This document shows positions 11,903 through 21,057 of a DNA stretch of 64,000 nucleotides, piece after piece. This DNA is from Bryopsis sp. KO-2023 (Eukaryota > Chlorophyta > Ulvophyceae > Bryopsidales > Bryopsidaceae): assembly GCA_030272585.1 (NCBI GenBank), contig BSYQ01000010.1, positions 4,588,001 to 4,652,000 of the forward strand, given 5' to 3'. The stretch's first letter is position 1. Each line of letters opens with the position of its first letter. The position numbers and the translations under genes were made by a program. The notes under the pieces are model-generated. The model was not told where the DNA came from, ran no database searches, and saw only the letters and a program-made list of their open reading frames with translations.

Positions 11903-14554
11903 TCAGTTTAACATTTTTTTTACATCGGGGAGGTTTTTCACCTCCTCCAATCTAGGACATTGCCTCACAGGGTGACCCTTCTTTCCACAAAGATAACAAT
12001 TATATCCCCCTCCCCCCTGGGGGTTTTGTCTTCCCTGATTGGCTTGTCCTCTTCCACGGTTACCACCACCGCGTCCACGTCCACCACCACCACGTCCTCC
12101 TCCTCGTCCTTGTTGCTGTTGCTGCTGCTGTTGCACTCCTGCGGCAGCTTGTGGTGGTGCTTGGGCTGGTGGTGTAGGGTTCTGCTGCTGCTGACCCTGA
12201 TTCTGGCCTTTCTTCTTTCTTCCACCACGCCAGACTCCTTTCTTTTTCTGATTGGTCTGCCCTCCTTGGCCTTGTGTTCCAACTCCAAGGGCTTCCAATC
12301 GTTCGGCGGATATGATGGCGGCCTCGACATCTCGAGGTACCGTTGCTGCGACTAACTTCTGAACTTCACTTTTAAGTCCATCCACGAAGAGCAAATACTG
12401 GTGATCCTCTTCGAGGTCTGGAATCCTCAAGACTAACCGCTGAAACTCTTTGACGAACTGTTTCACGGTTCCAGTCTGCTTGAGTTTATGGAGGTCACGC
12501 CACGCTTCATCTCGATCACTAGAGAATTCGAAAGCTGTAGCTAAGCCATCCATGAAGTCCATCCAGTCACGGAAGGGTGGTCTTTCACCTCGGTGAATTT
12601 TCAACTCTTGCATCGTTAACCAATCCGAGGCAGCCCCATAAAGGTTCGTGGCCATAATCGATTGCCACTGTGCTTCATGCACTCCGCAGGTTCTCAAGTA
12701 CCGCGTCATGAGCACTTGCCATTTACGGGCTTTTGGTTCTCCACTTCCGTTAAATGCGCGAGGCATTTGCAACTTGACGGTGCTAGGCAACCACTGTCCT
12801 TGCCTAGGAGGTCCTGGGCCTGCTGGTCCAGCGCCACCTCCACCTCCACCTCCACCAGGAGGTCCACCGGGAGGTCCACCGCCTCCACCATCTCCACCGC
12901 CGCCACCACCTCCTCCGCCATCAGGCGCACCTGGTATGCGGGAAGGTGGGCGGTTTCGTCTGTCGCGGTAATCATCACCGCCATCATCATCTGGGTCGTC
13001 ATCACCAGGGTCTCCAAAGGTACCTCGCATGCGAGGAACTCGACTGGGTCCACCAGTAGACTCATATGAACCAAGTGCAGCAAAGGGATTATTTTCTACC
13101 CTTGCTCCCAAAGCACTTAACCCAAGTCCCAATCTTCCAGTACGTGTGGGGATCTGCATGGGTTCTTTTCCTTTCTCTTCTCTGACCTGTGCCTTAGCAC
13201 GCTCAAGGTCAATTTGATATAACACTTCTGCTGAGGAGAGAACTCTTGGGTTAGTTCGTGTGGGTCTACGTGATCCATCGGCAGAGTTGGGTTCTGAGAT
13301 GCGTACTCCAGGCTGAGCTCTTGTACTTGGAGGTATCAACTGAGGGAATGTGAAATCAGCGTCTGGTGCGCTATCCACTGCAGTGCATGGTGGTGCTTCT
13401 GCAGCAACAATTTCACCCTCCTCGACCTGTACTGCTGGAGGAGCCGGTATTGTTGAGGTTCCTGCCCCAACCATTCCTACCGCGAAGCTCTGGTCTAGTG
13501 GCGGCCATGATGCAGCCAACTGCTTTACTGATTTCTTCGGCAGCGGCATCCCAAAGGCTGAGTCCTCAGGCTCAGGGGAAGTTGATTCTTCACGCTCTGG
13601 TGATACTGCTCGAGCATCACTTCCACTTTGGGCACTCTGGCTTCCGCCACTCACATCCTCCATGCTTCGTTCCAGGCCAGATAATCTTAAGGCAACTACA
13701 TCAGCTGCATCTTGCTGCTGATCCCAGGTTTTGGATGCCTTTTTCTCCAAGGCAATCAAATCTTTTTGAATTGCTACTCTGGAGCTCTGCAAACGCTTCA
13801 CCTCAGCACCTTGTTTGTGCAAGGACTCCCGAAACAATTCTAGAGTCCGTTCGACTTTTTCGTTGGAATCCGCAACAGTTCCTAATAAGCCTTCAATTCT
13901 CCGCCCTTGAACAAGGGATAACTCGGAGAGTTGTTTTAACTGAAGTGCTGATGCTTCAGTTGCTTCTTTTAGGTCAGCAAAACGAGAGTCCGCTAGAATG
14001 TCTGCGGCATCCATTCTCCTCGTTATTGCATCCACAGAAGCTTTGATCTCGGCTCTTTCTTTCCTATGGTCGATATCTTGGCGTAATAGCCTCTGCTCGT
14101 ATCGACTATGTTGAGCCGCTACTGAATCCAGCTTCTGCTGTTGCGACACCACCGCATGCTGTGTGGCCTCAACCTGTTGCGCATGCTGGTGCTGTGTTTC
14201 CAGCGCCTGCCCGATCACCTCTGATGCGCCAGCCAGTTGGTTCGACACAGAGGCCTCAGTATGGGCTAGCCTCTGCCCCAGTGTCTGGTCAACTTGCTGC
14301 AGGTGACCCCTTAGCCCGTGGGCTAAATCGTCCACACGGTCATGGACCGCATCCACATCCTCTCTTAAGGCTTCCGCATCAGCTCCCATGTCTATGTCGA
14401 CAGCTGCTTGCTGGACATTGTGGATGTTCTGGACGTTTATTTGTTGGTACACAACATTGGGTGCGTCAGGCAATTCCTCATCGAACTCAGGTTCAATCCC
14501 TGGCTCTTCAACTTGAGGCTCGCGCACTGCCAATGCGTGTTCACGGTCAGCCAT
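11903..14554 (-). CDS. gag: Element 1 gag with CCHC zinc knuckle
   Basis: This 883-residue Gag is unusually long for a plant-type chromovirus. The first half, about residues 40-320, is mostly coiled coil. An acidic, proline-rich middle is followed by a striking Gly/Pro-rich stretch near 540-600. The capsid-like Retrotrans_gag segment follows (WQVLMTRYLRTCGV through FVKEFQRLVLRIPDLEE). Gln- and Gly/Arg-rich tracts lead to one zinc knuckle, CYLCGKKGHPVRQC, close to the C terminus. Gag and pol are separate frames about 260 bp apart. The start just inside the primer-binding site fits a leader of normal length. Confidence 0.93.
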   Translation of the reverse strand: MADREHALAVREPQVEEPGIEPEFDEELPDAPNVVYQQINVQNIHNVQQAAVDIDMGADAEALREDVDAVHDRVDDLAHGLRGHLQQVDQTLGQRLAHTEASVSNQLAGASEVIGQALETQHQHAQQVEATQHAVVSQQQKLDSVAAQHSRYEQRLLRQDIDHRKERAEIKASVDAITRRMDAADILADSRFADLKEATEASALQLKQLSELSLVQGRRIEGLLGTVADSNEKVERTLELFRESLHKQGAEVKRLQSSRVAIQKDLIALEKKASKTWDQQQDAADVVALRLSGLERSMEDVSGGSQSAQSGSDARAVSPEREESTSPEPEDSAFGMPLPKKSVKQLAASWPPLDQSFAVGMVGAGTSTIPAPPAVQVEEGEIVAAEAPPCTAVDSAPDADFTFPQLIPPSTRAQPGVRISEPNSADGSRRPTRTNPRVLSSAEVLYQIDLERAKAQVREEKGKEPMQIPTRTGRLGLGLSALGARVENNPFAALGSYESTGGPSRVPRMRGTFGDPGDDDPDDDGGDDYRDRRNRPPSRIPGAPDGGGGGGGGGDGGGGGPPGGPPGGGGGGGGAGPAGPGPPRQGQWLPSTVKLQMPRAFNGSGEPKARKWQVLMTRYLRTCGVHEAQWQSIMATNLYGAASDWLTMQELKIHRGERPPFRDWMDFMDGLATAFEFSSDRDEAWRDLHKLKQTGTVKQFVKEFQRLVLRIPDLEEDHQYLLFVDGLKSEVQKLVAATVPRDVEAAIISAERLEALGVGTQGQGGQTNQKKKGVWRGGRKKKGQNQGQQQQNPTPPAQAPPQAAAGVQQQQQQQQGRGGGRGGGGRGRGGGNRGRGQANQGRQNPQGGGGYNCYLCGKKGHPVRQCPRLEEVKNLPDVKKMLN

Positions 14555-14685
14555 GGTCTCTCAGCCACTATTTGGGAGTACTCAACAACCACGGTTGGAG
14601 TTTCTCTCTACCAAACAAACAAACAAAAACGTTTGTTGCGCCACGTTCACAAGTTTCGATCTCAAGAACTTAAAGTTCTTGCCTC

Positions 14686-14697
14686 GCTCCGAAACCA
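14686..14697 (-). promoter_or_regulatory. Element 1 primer-binding site
   Basis: On the element strand TGGTTTCGGAGC begins two bases after the 5' LTR. The same 12 bases sit in the same place in element 2 and in the older element at 18,494-18,505, so all three probably use one tRNA primer. It resembles but does not equal the common initiator-Met site TGGTATCAGAGC. Confidence 0.85.
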
Positions 14698-14699
14698 AT

Positions 14700-15127
14700 T
14701 GATAGTGAAGCTTGTGGGTGACGCAATAGTGGTCGGCTGTGTTGATTGGATTCGTGATAACTTGCTGGCTAACGCAAGTATACTTGTGGGGTTTGTTGAT
14801 TTAGACAACTCTCTAGCTAGCGCGGTTGTGAACGCTACTAGAGCACTTGGGTTGGGAAGTGATTGCGTCAGGCAAACACTTAACACACACACACACACAA
14901 ACACACACACAAGCGGGAACACACCAATCCCACGAATCCCGAGTTCTTACAAAATAAAGTGAATAAGAATGTCAAAACAACGAGTGGGCCTCTTAAGTAC
15001 CCCTAAGTGTAGTACGCTGACGCATGCCCCAAACTCTGGGTCTAATCTGTCTTACTCGTGAACCCACATGCGTCAGCCACCCTCGGCTCTATCCCAAACT
15101 ACCTCGTATAGCGCTAAAAGACTAACA
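14700..15127 (-). repeat. Element 1 5' LTR
   Basis: This 428-bp repeat matches 5,018-5,445 without a visible difference. It is followed on the plus strand by GCAGC, the second half of the target-site duplication. Confidence 0.95.
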
Positions 15128-15132
15128 GCAGC

Positions 15133-15972
15133 AAGGAGCTTCAACTCTGAGGAGCTGCTGGAGTGACTGGTGATCTCTTGGTTTTCAAAAGGTTGGAAAC
15201 TTCTTTTGGGAGACAGAACTTCAGTCATTCAACCTTCTTCTTTACTCCAAGACAGTTTGCATATTGTGAAAGTGGTATTTTGCTGAGTTGCAAATTTTGG
15301 CAGCAACAGTTTGTAGAGTTCTGGATTGTGGCAGCACCAGTTTGCTGGGTTGCAGACTGTGGCAGTAGTTGCAGAGAATTTGCAGATTGTGGTAGTGGCA
15401 GTTTGCAGGTTTTCAATATGCAAATGTTGCTTTTGAAATTATGGGGCAACATGAAGTTTCAGAAGTTTGGGTAGTTGCAAAATATTTGAGCAGAATAGCA
15501 ACATTCTTATCTTAAAGAAGGCAGAAAAGTGAATTGCTGAGACTCTGAAAGCTGCAGCAGATTTTTGCTATTTTTCTGTTGGATTTTCTTATGGTCAAAA
15601 TAAAAATCTGTTGAGTTAACAGGCTGCAGAAAGGAATTGAATTTTGTTCAGTAGCACAGTACAATTCCGAAAGAGAAGTTCATTCGGGTTTCTTGTTTGT
15701 GTTATTGGGATTTTTCTGAGCAGTTTTCTAGGCAATTCAAAGGTACACATCAGAATGTTGAGAAAGAGGCTATATTTTATTTTGCAATTTTTGTCGAAAA
15801 GATATTTTCAGTGGTCAGTCCTTCCAAAAGGTGTTTGGCAGTTGGCAAGATGGGATAGCAACTTTTCAAACTGAACTTTGAGTGTTTCTTTGGGTGTTTG
15901 AAATCCAAGGGACAAGGTTGTTATCGTTCTCTTAGGGCAGTAAGGGACTACTGCCAACTAGATGGGGAGGAA
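15133..15972 (+). mobile_element. Non-coding LTR element, right part of internal region
   Basis: This resumes the T/G- and TTTGCAG-rich texture of 1-5,017 directly after the element 1 target duplication. It ends at GATGGGGAGGAA, a polypurine tract at 15,961-15,972 abutting the LTR at 15,973. No coding frame was recognised. The orientation is plus, because the polypurine tract lies 5' of this LTR. Confidence 0.6.
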
Positions 15973-16569
15973 TGTAAGGATTCGGCAGAATCAAAGGAGA
16001 TTCAGGCAGACCTGCAGGCTTGCAGACTGGCAGTGATTGGGCTGACAGGTTAGAGCTGCAGGTTGACTGCTATGATTCAGCAGAAGCAGGAATGGTTCAG
16101 GTCCTTTAGACCTGCAGACTAATAGGCTGGCAGTCAGCAGATTGACAGACTGACGAAGTGGCAGAGTAGTCGGGCTGGCAGGTTTGCTGACGACAGACAG
16201 GTGCTGACAGCGCTGCAGAACGTGGGCTGCAGAGCTGGTAGGCACAAAGTTCTAGAAGGTCTTAGGTGGCAGACTCAGGACCGCAGTACCGTGCAAGGTG
16301 TCTGAGGCTGCATGTCATGAAAGAGGACTGAAAGGGACTTGGTAGTTTGATGGTCTGCAACACTGATGCAGACTGATGTTATGGCTTAGGATCAGTTTGG
16401 ATCAGGGTTGGAAGAAACGGTATAAGTTGTTGGGGCTTGGACATTCTTGTAACCTTAGTTTGGAACCTGATCTCGCCCTTGAACCTTGCTAGGTTCAAGT
16501 GTCTCTCCCATGGTCGTTCAATAGAACGGCAGTTTCAGACTGGCAGACCGGCAGGGTCGCAGTCTTCTA
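15973..16569 (+). repeat. 3' LTR of the non-coding LTR element
   Basis: It starts TGTAAGGATTC just after a polypurine tract and shares its ends and inner blocks, for example GATCAGTTTGGATCAG and TTCTTGTAAC, with the solo LTR at 17,409-17,871. The two belong to one family but are clearly diverged. It is very rich in CTGCAG and GGCAG motifs. The right border is approximate, set where the gag sequence of the host element resumes. The other end of the element is outside the window, so no target duplication can be checked. Confidence 0.65.
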
Positions 16570-17403
16570 TGGACTTGAGTGGAAAAAGCGATCTGCAGGG
16601 GCAGAGTCGTTACACAACTGGACGGCTTCATCAAATGTGTGGGGACGGTTTAGGAAAACATGGGATTTTATCTTCGCCTGTAGAGAGTGCGTGAATAGAT
16701 GCACCTTGTCTTCGGTGCTCATGGTAGGAGTCTTCAGCAAGAGTTTGGCAAACAAAGCGATATGCTCCCTTAGCGTTCCTTTCTTGTGTGATAACCGGAA
16801 CAGTTGGTCTCTGGCTGTTTCTGCTTTGTCAAAGGGGTCGAAATATTCGATAATCTCCTGCCCCAGAGTCTCCCAGCTCGCCAACACGTCCGGGTTGGAC
16901 GCTTTCTTAACAGTAAACCATTCCTGCGCTGCTCCTCTCAACACCGTCGACGCCAGTAACGCCCTCTTGTTCAGGGGACATCCAGACGCCACAAAATAAG
17001 TTTCCATACTCTCCACCCAGTCAGATGCTCCTTCTCCCGTTTTCCCAAAGAACTGGGGAGGATTCCCCAGCCCGATAGGCGCAAAGTTCCACACATCAAG
17101 TATAGATGGCCCTGCGGAGCCTCCACTCGTCGCACCACTCGTCGCTCTCGCTTGCCGGAGCTTTTGCTCCAGTTCTTGTTTTGCTGCCAACAACGATGCT
17201 TGGAAGTCGCTCCTTTGGTTCGCCATTTGTTCTTGCAGGTCCAATAGCTTTTTGTGCATACTTGACCCGGCTTCCAAGTTGATGCCCACAGCCGACTGCG
17301 CCGTCGACTGCTGTTCGGTTAATTCCGTCATAGTAGCCACCATGGTGGAGATCTTTGCATCCGTATCCGTCCGAAACTCCATCGCTTGTGTTTCCCGTAG
17401 GGT
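16570..17403 (-). pseudogene. gag: gag remnant, capsid-like part
   Basis: The translated segment has a coiled-coil lead-in and then a recognisable Retrotrans_gag capsid region: WNFAPIGLGNPPQFFGKTGE, then RALLASTVLRGAAQEWF and LFRLSHKKGTLREHIALF. It belongs to the older minus-strand LTR element and is broken, cut on both sides by later insertions. Confidence 0.75.
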
Positions 17404-17408
17404 CTGGC

Positions 17409-17871
17409 TGTAAGGATTCTACAGTTCAGGGGAACTGTCAGATCCTCAGTTCAGGGAACTGGCAGACCTGCAGTTCAGGGGAACTGACAGGCCTGCAGTT
17501 CTAGGGAACCAGCAATGCTGCAGCCGGTTTGCTGCAGCAGGGCGGAACCCTTAGATCTGTGAATGGGGGCTGACAGCTCAGCAGACGCTTTTCTGCAGGG
17601 CTGGCAGCTCAGAAGGTTTCAGACAGGGGACCTGACACTGAGGCAGACTGTCAGGTCATGTTGATGGATAGGACCTTGAACGATCAGTTTGGATCAGAGG
17701 TGCAGCCTAGGGTATTTGGGCAGCACCTCAGGGTATTCTTGTAACTCGATTTTGGGGTTGAACACTCTCTCTCTCCCGCTCTCTCGTGTCAGAACTTGTT
17801 GCAGCCTTCTAGGCTGTTGTTTCAGGCTGGCAGACTGCTTCAGAGTCGCAGTCTACAGCGCAGTCTTTACA
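17409..17871 (+). repeat. Solo LTR inside the older element's gag
   Basis: This 463-bp copy starts TGTAAGGATTC and ends GTCTTTACA. It is flanked by a 5-bp duplication, CTGGC, at 17,404-17,408 and 17,872-17,876. No internal region is present, so it is the product of LTR-LTR recombination. It is of the same family as the LTR at 15,973-16,569. Confidence 0.85.
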
Positions 17872-17876
17872 CTGGC

Positions 17877-18411
17877 TCAACGTTAGTTCGTCCAGCTTCT
17901 GCATTAGTTTCTGGTGGTTCGCTTGGCCGTCGAGGGTCACTTTCGACAATTTCTGTTCCAGTTTCGTGCCCGCCTGTCGAACTTTCAGCATGTCTGCTCG
18001 GACGTCACCCGCCGATTTCTCCAGCAGTTCCAGTTTCCCAGTCGTCTCGACATGTCTGGTTTCGCTCGTGGTTCCAAGCTCAGCAACTTTCTCCTTTACA
18101 GCTTTGACTTTGTCCTGTAGCCCGGCTCCCGCTTCATCGAGCTTGCCGACCGCTTTCGACAGTTTCTGTAAGGACTCTCCATGCTTATTCGCCAGTTTTT
18201 CGACTGCCAAGCCTGCTTTGTGAACCTTTGCGAACTCGTCGCCATGCTTATTCACCAGTTTCTCCACGTTCTGTCCTGCTTTGTGGATATTCGCGATTTC
18301 TGTCTTTATCTCCAACCCTTCGAGTTCCCCGATTCGGTCTTCCAGGGCTTTGCACCCCGTCTTTAGTGCCGCCACCGACTCCACCAAGTTGTTAAAGTCT
18401 TCCGCCGACAT
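17877..18411 (-). pseudogene. gag: gag remnant, N-terminal coiled-coil part
   Basis: A likely start Met lies at 18,411. The segment is a long coiled coil with near-repeats such as IHKAGQNVEKLVNKHGDEF and VHKAGLAVEKLANKHGESL. This matches the coiled-coil gag N termini of elements 1 and 2. It is separated from the capsid-like part by the solo LTR, so it is a broken fossil. Confidence 0.6.
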
Positions 18412-18493
18412 TCTGGTTCTCCCCCCCGGTCTCTCACGATGAACCCACTCTTTACAGGCCGCCCGATCGTTTGGGTGTAGCCTTGTACACTTC

Positions 18494-18505
18494 GCTCCGA
18501 AACCA
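18494..18505 (-). promoter_or_regulatory. Primer-binding site of the older element
   Basis: On the element strand this is TGGTTTCGGAGC, two bases after the LTR edge. It is identical to the sites of elements 1 and 2. Confidence 0.8.
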
Positions 18506-18507
18506 CT

Positions 18508-18869
18508 TGTAAGGGACACGGGGTATAGACAACTCAACAGACTTACAATACAAGAACAACACGGTCTAAAGCGAGAAGCCTTAAGACTCGTCAACCGTTG
18601 ACCCGGGTTCGAATCCCGTCAACGGTCACAACCGTAACTGGCTGTAACTTCCGCTCACGTGACCCCGGACTACACCGTCCGGATACAGTCACCCACATCA
18701 CACCGTTCCATCACATTATCACACATTAGTCATCGGTCAGACGGCTACATAACCGACCTAACCGATATGACAACCGTAGCTCACTGGTTCGCACCAGCGA
18801 CCGTTACTAGACTCGATACTGAGAGGTCCCGGGATCAAATCCCACCTCTCGCACTTTAGAACTGTCACA
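18508..18869 (-). repeat. 5' LTR of the older element, with tRNA-like arms
   Basis: This 362-bp LTR reads TGTGACAGTT...CCCTTACA in element orientation. On the plus strand it contains two T-arm or B-box-like hairpins: 18,594-18,626 (arms ACCGTTGAC and GTCAACGGT around GGTTCGAATCC) and 18,821-18,850 (GAGAGGT, GGGAT, CAA, ATCCC, ACCTCTC). A D-arm-like stretch, GTAGCTCACTGGTTCGC, lies at about 18,776-18,792. These tRNA-like segments are antisense to the element. No complete cloverleaf could be drawn, because the acceptor stems do not pair. Confidence 0.7.
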
Positions 18870-19319
18870 CCTTCCTTGGATACGAGATCACGCCTGGCGG
18901 CTGGTCACTAAAAAAATACCTCGATGAAAGGGAAAGTGATATCGGAGAGATCTCCTCGTCAAAGGATTTACAAAGAATTATCGGGATCTTATCATACTGC
19001 CGAAGAGCAATACCTGACATGGAACGTAGGGTGTCACCTCTGCGTGCCCATGTCGCACAGAATAAGATCAAGCGTTATACTAAAGAAGAGTGGAAGAAAG
19101 CGGAAGTTGATGCGAAGTTGATCTTCCGTGAGGCGTTACGCGACCAGTTGCGGTTGGCGGTGCCTGGGACGCAGGTCAACCGTTTCGTGTTAGAGACAGA
19201 CTGGTCCAGTGGTTTCGCAGGGTACCTGCTTTTCGCGCAGGTGTCAGGGGTGGACGGACGAAAAGAGGTGCTCGTAGACGTCGGCAGCTGCGTGCTGCGA
19301 GAGAAGACGTCATCCTTCC
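18870..19319 (+). pseudogene. pol: Retroelement pol remnant: RT thumb and start of RNase H
   Basis: The translation shows a reverse-transcriptase tail (SSKDLQRIIGILSYCRRAIP, which matches the usual FLG-x2-YYRRFI box). An RNase H start follows at FVLETDWSSGFAGYLLF. It is the left flank of one pol copy whose right flank lies at 29,281-30,485, with a solo LTR inserted between them. The family is a divergent LTR retroelement, probably Ty3/Gypsy-like. It is broken by nested insertions and is the oldest layer in this part of the stack. Confidence 0.7.
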
Positions 19320-19342
19320 TGTAGCAGTTCTTTAGGTGTGGG

Positions 19343-19808
19343 CAGAGATAGGACTTTCCGGTTACGGTACCGTAAACCGTACCGTAACCCCACTCCGGTC
19401 ACTTACGGTTACGGTAGTTACGGTCCGGACCGGAGTGGTTTTCGTGCTCGGAACCGGACCACCGTACCACTCCGTACTGCTCCGGTACCGGACCGTACCG
19501 ACCGTAACCACCGTACCAACCGTAAACCGTAAATAGTAACCCCCACAGGGTCCCGAGAACCCAAAGGAACCCAGGTGGATTCGAACCCACGACCTTACAA
19601 ACTACAGCCTAACGCTTTAGCACTGAACCACACTACTTCACGGTGATTTAGGGGCTACCGTAGCTATACCGTACCTATTCCGTACCGTAAAAACAACATA
19701 TTACTCCGGTTACGGTACGGAGTTACGGCCGTAATACGGAACCGTAACTCGACCGTAACCGGACCGGACCGTAGCCGGACCAGAATTTTGGCCCAAGTCC
19801 TATCTCTG
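19343..19808. mobile_element. hAT-like MITE with exact 8-bp target duplication
   Basis: The 466-bp element has terminal inverted repeats CAGAGATAGGACTT (left) and AAGTCCTATCTCTG (right). An exact 8-bp duplication, GGTGTGGG, lies at 19,335-19,342 and 19,809-19,816. The 8-bp size and CAGAGATA-type ends point to hAT. There is no transposase frame. The interior is built almost wholly from ACCGTA/TACGGT and CCGGAC/GTCCGG words that can fold on themselves. A tRNA-like stretch interrupts it at 19,565-19,640. Confidence 0.88.
19565..19640 (-). other. tRNA-like relic inside the MITE
   Basis: The minus strand reads GTGGTTCAGTGCTAAAGCG (A-box or D-arm-like) and then GTGGGTTCGAATCCAC (B-box or T-arm). 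The separation fits a tRNA body, but the acceptor and anticodon stems do not pair well. I therefore call it a tRNA-derived relic and not a tRNA gene. Confidence 0.5.
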
Positions 19809-19825
19809 GGTGTGGGATTAGTGGT

Positions 19826-19905
19826 GGTAGTGGCTGAGATTCGAACTCAGGTCACCTGGGCCAGAATAGATGTAATCTACTCTGAGCCGGGTGTCCTGAG
19901 TTCGC
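19826..19905 (-). other. tRNA-like segment in solo LTR, left
   Basis: The minus strand has a perfect 5-bp T-stem around TTCGAAT (CTGAG-TTCGAAT-CTCAG) and an upstream CGGCTCAGAGTAG resembling an A-box. No acceptor stem pairs. It is antisense to the LTR and parallel to the arms in the LTR at 18,508-18,869. Confidence 0.45.
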
Positions 19906-20054
19906 TTCTTATTTTAACTTGGGGGAGAGGGCGCCTATATACCGGATTAGGTAATAGGTGTCGCTCTCGGGAGATTCGGGAGTAATGGGAGGGGATTGAA
20001 TTGACTCACGATGTGACCCGCGGGGTGACTAGTGTGACGTGAGTGTGAGGTTAG

Positions 20055-20511
20055 TGATATAAAGATGCTTTACTACAGTTCAGGAAGAGGGAGACTAAGT
20101 CTTTCTTCGAGTCCAAGTTGTTTTACAAGAAGGTCTGGTCCGAATAAGTATTCAGTCCAACCTGACAGCCTGTAACCTGAGGCTGTGTACAATCCCAGTT
20201 GTATGGTCCAGAGCGTCTCAACCTCTCTGGCCATACGACACTTGTCCGACTATAATGCATGAGGCACTCAGCGGTACGCGGTCTGGACAGATGGCACCAT
20301 CTGTTCCAGGACGCGGAACTCTGAGTGGTACTGCGAATCTAAGCCGTGGATTTGATAGGACCCGCGGCCATGTCAATGGCCAGGACTTGTCCGTCCTGAG
20401 TCTGAGTCATCAGAGAGTCAGTCGCATCGATGCGATTCTACAGAACCGCACCGAGTGCTCCTGGGTCTGACTGGGGACCTGTTCGGCCTGAGCTGAACCA
20501 GGTTCATATCA
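20055..20511 (-). repeat. Element 2 3' LTR
   Basis: This 457-bp repeat runs from TGATATAAAG to TTCATATCA on the plus strand and is identical by eye to 28,592-29,048. The GTTAG duplication lies directly outside. Confidence 0.95.
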
Positions 20512-20529
20512 ACCACTCCCCCCCCCGCC
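20512..20529 (-). promoter_or_regulatory. Element 2 polypurine tract
   Basis: The element strand reads GGCGGGGGGGGGAGTGGT directly before the 3' LTR. Confidence 0.7.
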
Positions 20530-21057
20530 GAGCCTTCGACCCGAAGGCCTGGGACTCAACGAAAGGAACCATAGCAAAGGTCACACTCATACATACAATC
20601 AAACAAAAACCTTTAAACCAAAATAGTTTGTGCAAAAATGTTTCCCAAATAACCCCTTGGTATTCTGCCCTTGTATTCCACCAAACTGAAAACTGAAAAC
20701 TCAGGTCCAGAGTTAATATCCACACAAAAAAGAACCAACATTCACAGACCCTGTCCATGAAAATGTTCCCCAACTGAACCCAACATCAGTGAATCTGAAT
20801 GTTTGAAAAGAAAACAACCAGTGGGCCTGAATACCCAAAATACCAAACAAAAATAACAGAACACTCCTCATGTCTTGCAAGTGTATAGCAAATGATCAGA
20901 AAAAACAAACCACACCCATATTCCGTCCCTGGAAAAATGCCTCTCAGTTAGGCCTGAAACTCACAGAAAAAGATAAAACAAAAACAATAACCCACACCCC
21001 TTTTTTTTTTCTTCTTCTTCCCCTTTTTCTCCCCTTGGCACTCTGAGCTGCTCCTCG
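20530..21057. other. Element 2 stretch between third ORF and polypurine tract
   Basis: About 530 bases are A/C-rich on the plus strand, with many CAAAACAAA-type words and a T-run near 21,001. No coding frame was recognised. It is probably the 3' untranslated part of the element transcript. Confidence 0.5.

Larger units (their letters stand above)
5018..15127 (-). mobile_element. Element 1: complete chromovirus (Ty3/Gypsy with chromodomain)
   Basis: This LTR retrotransposon is bounded by two 428-bp LTRs that look identical by eye. Each reads TG...CA in element orientation. A 5-bp target-site duplication, GCAGC, lies at 5,013-5,017 and 15,128-15,132. In element order it holds 5' LTR (14,700-15,127), primer-binding site, gag (14,554-11,903), pol (11,645-7,905), a third ORF (7,514-5,640), polypurine tract and 3' LTR (5,018-5,445). 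It looks whole. Identical LTRs suggest a very recent insertion, and it is the youngest layer of the left-hand nest. Confidence 0.95.
16570..18869 (-). mobile_element. Older LTR element, 5' half (broken by insertions)
   Basis: In element order this is a 5' LTR (18,869-18,508), a primer-binding site and a gag region running to about 16,570, where the non-coding LTR element cuts in. A solo LTR interrupts gag at 17,409-17,871. The pol and 3' LTR lie outside the window or are lost. It is a fossil with at least two visible interruptions. It was itself inserted into the plus-strand pol that resumes at 18,870. Confidence 0.75.

Noticed and set aside
12648-13069. Proline-rich plus-strand proteins opposite element 1 gag, and similar frames at 26,969-27,560 opposite element 2 gag
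   Set aside because: They are the complements of the Gly/Pro-rich Gag spacers and have no independent support.
18586-18626. A functional tRNA gene
   Set aside because: The T-arm is good, but no 5' acceptor strand or anticodon arm pairs. The same holds at 18,776-18,852, 19,565-19,640, 19,826-19,905 and 29,098-29,165.
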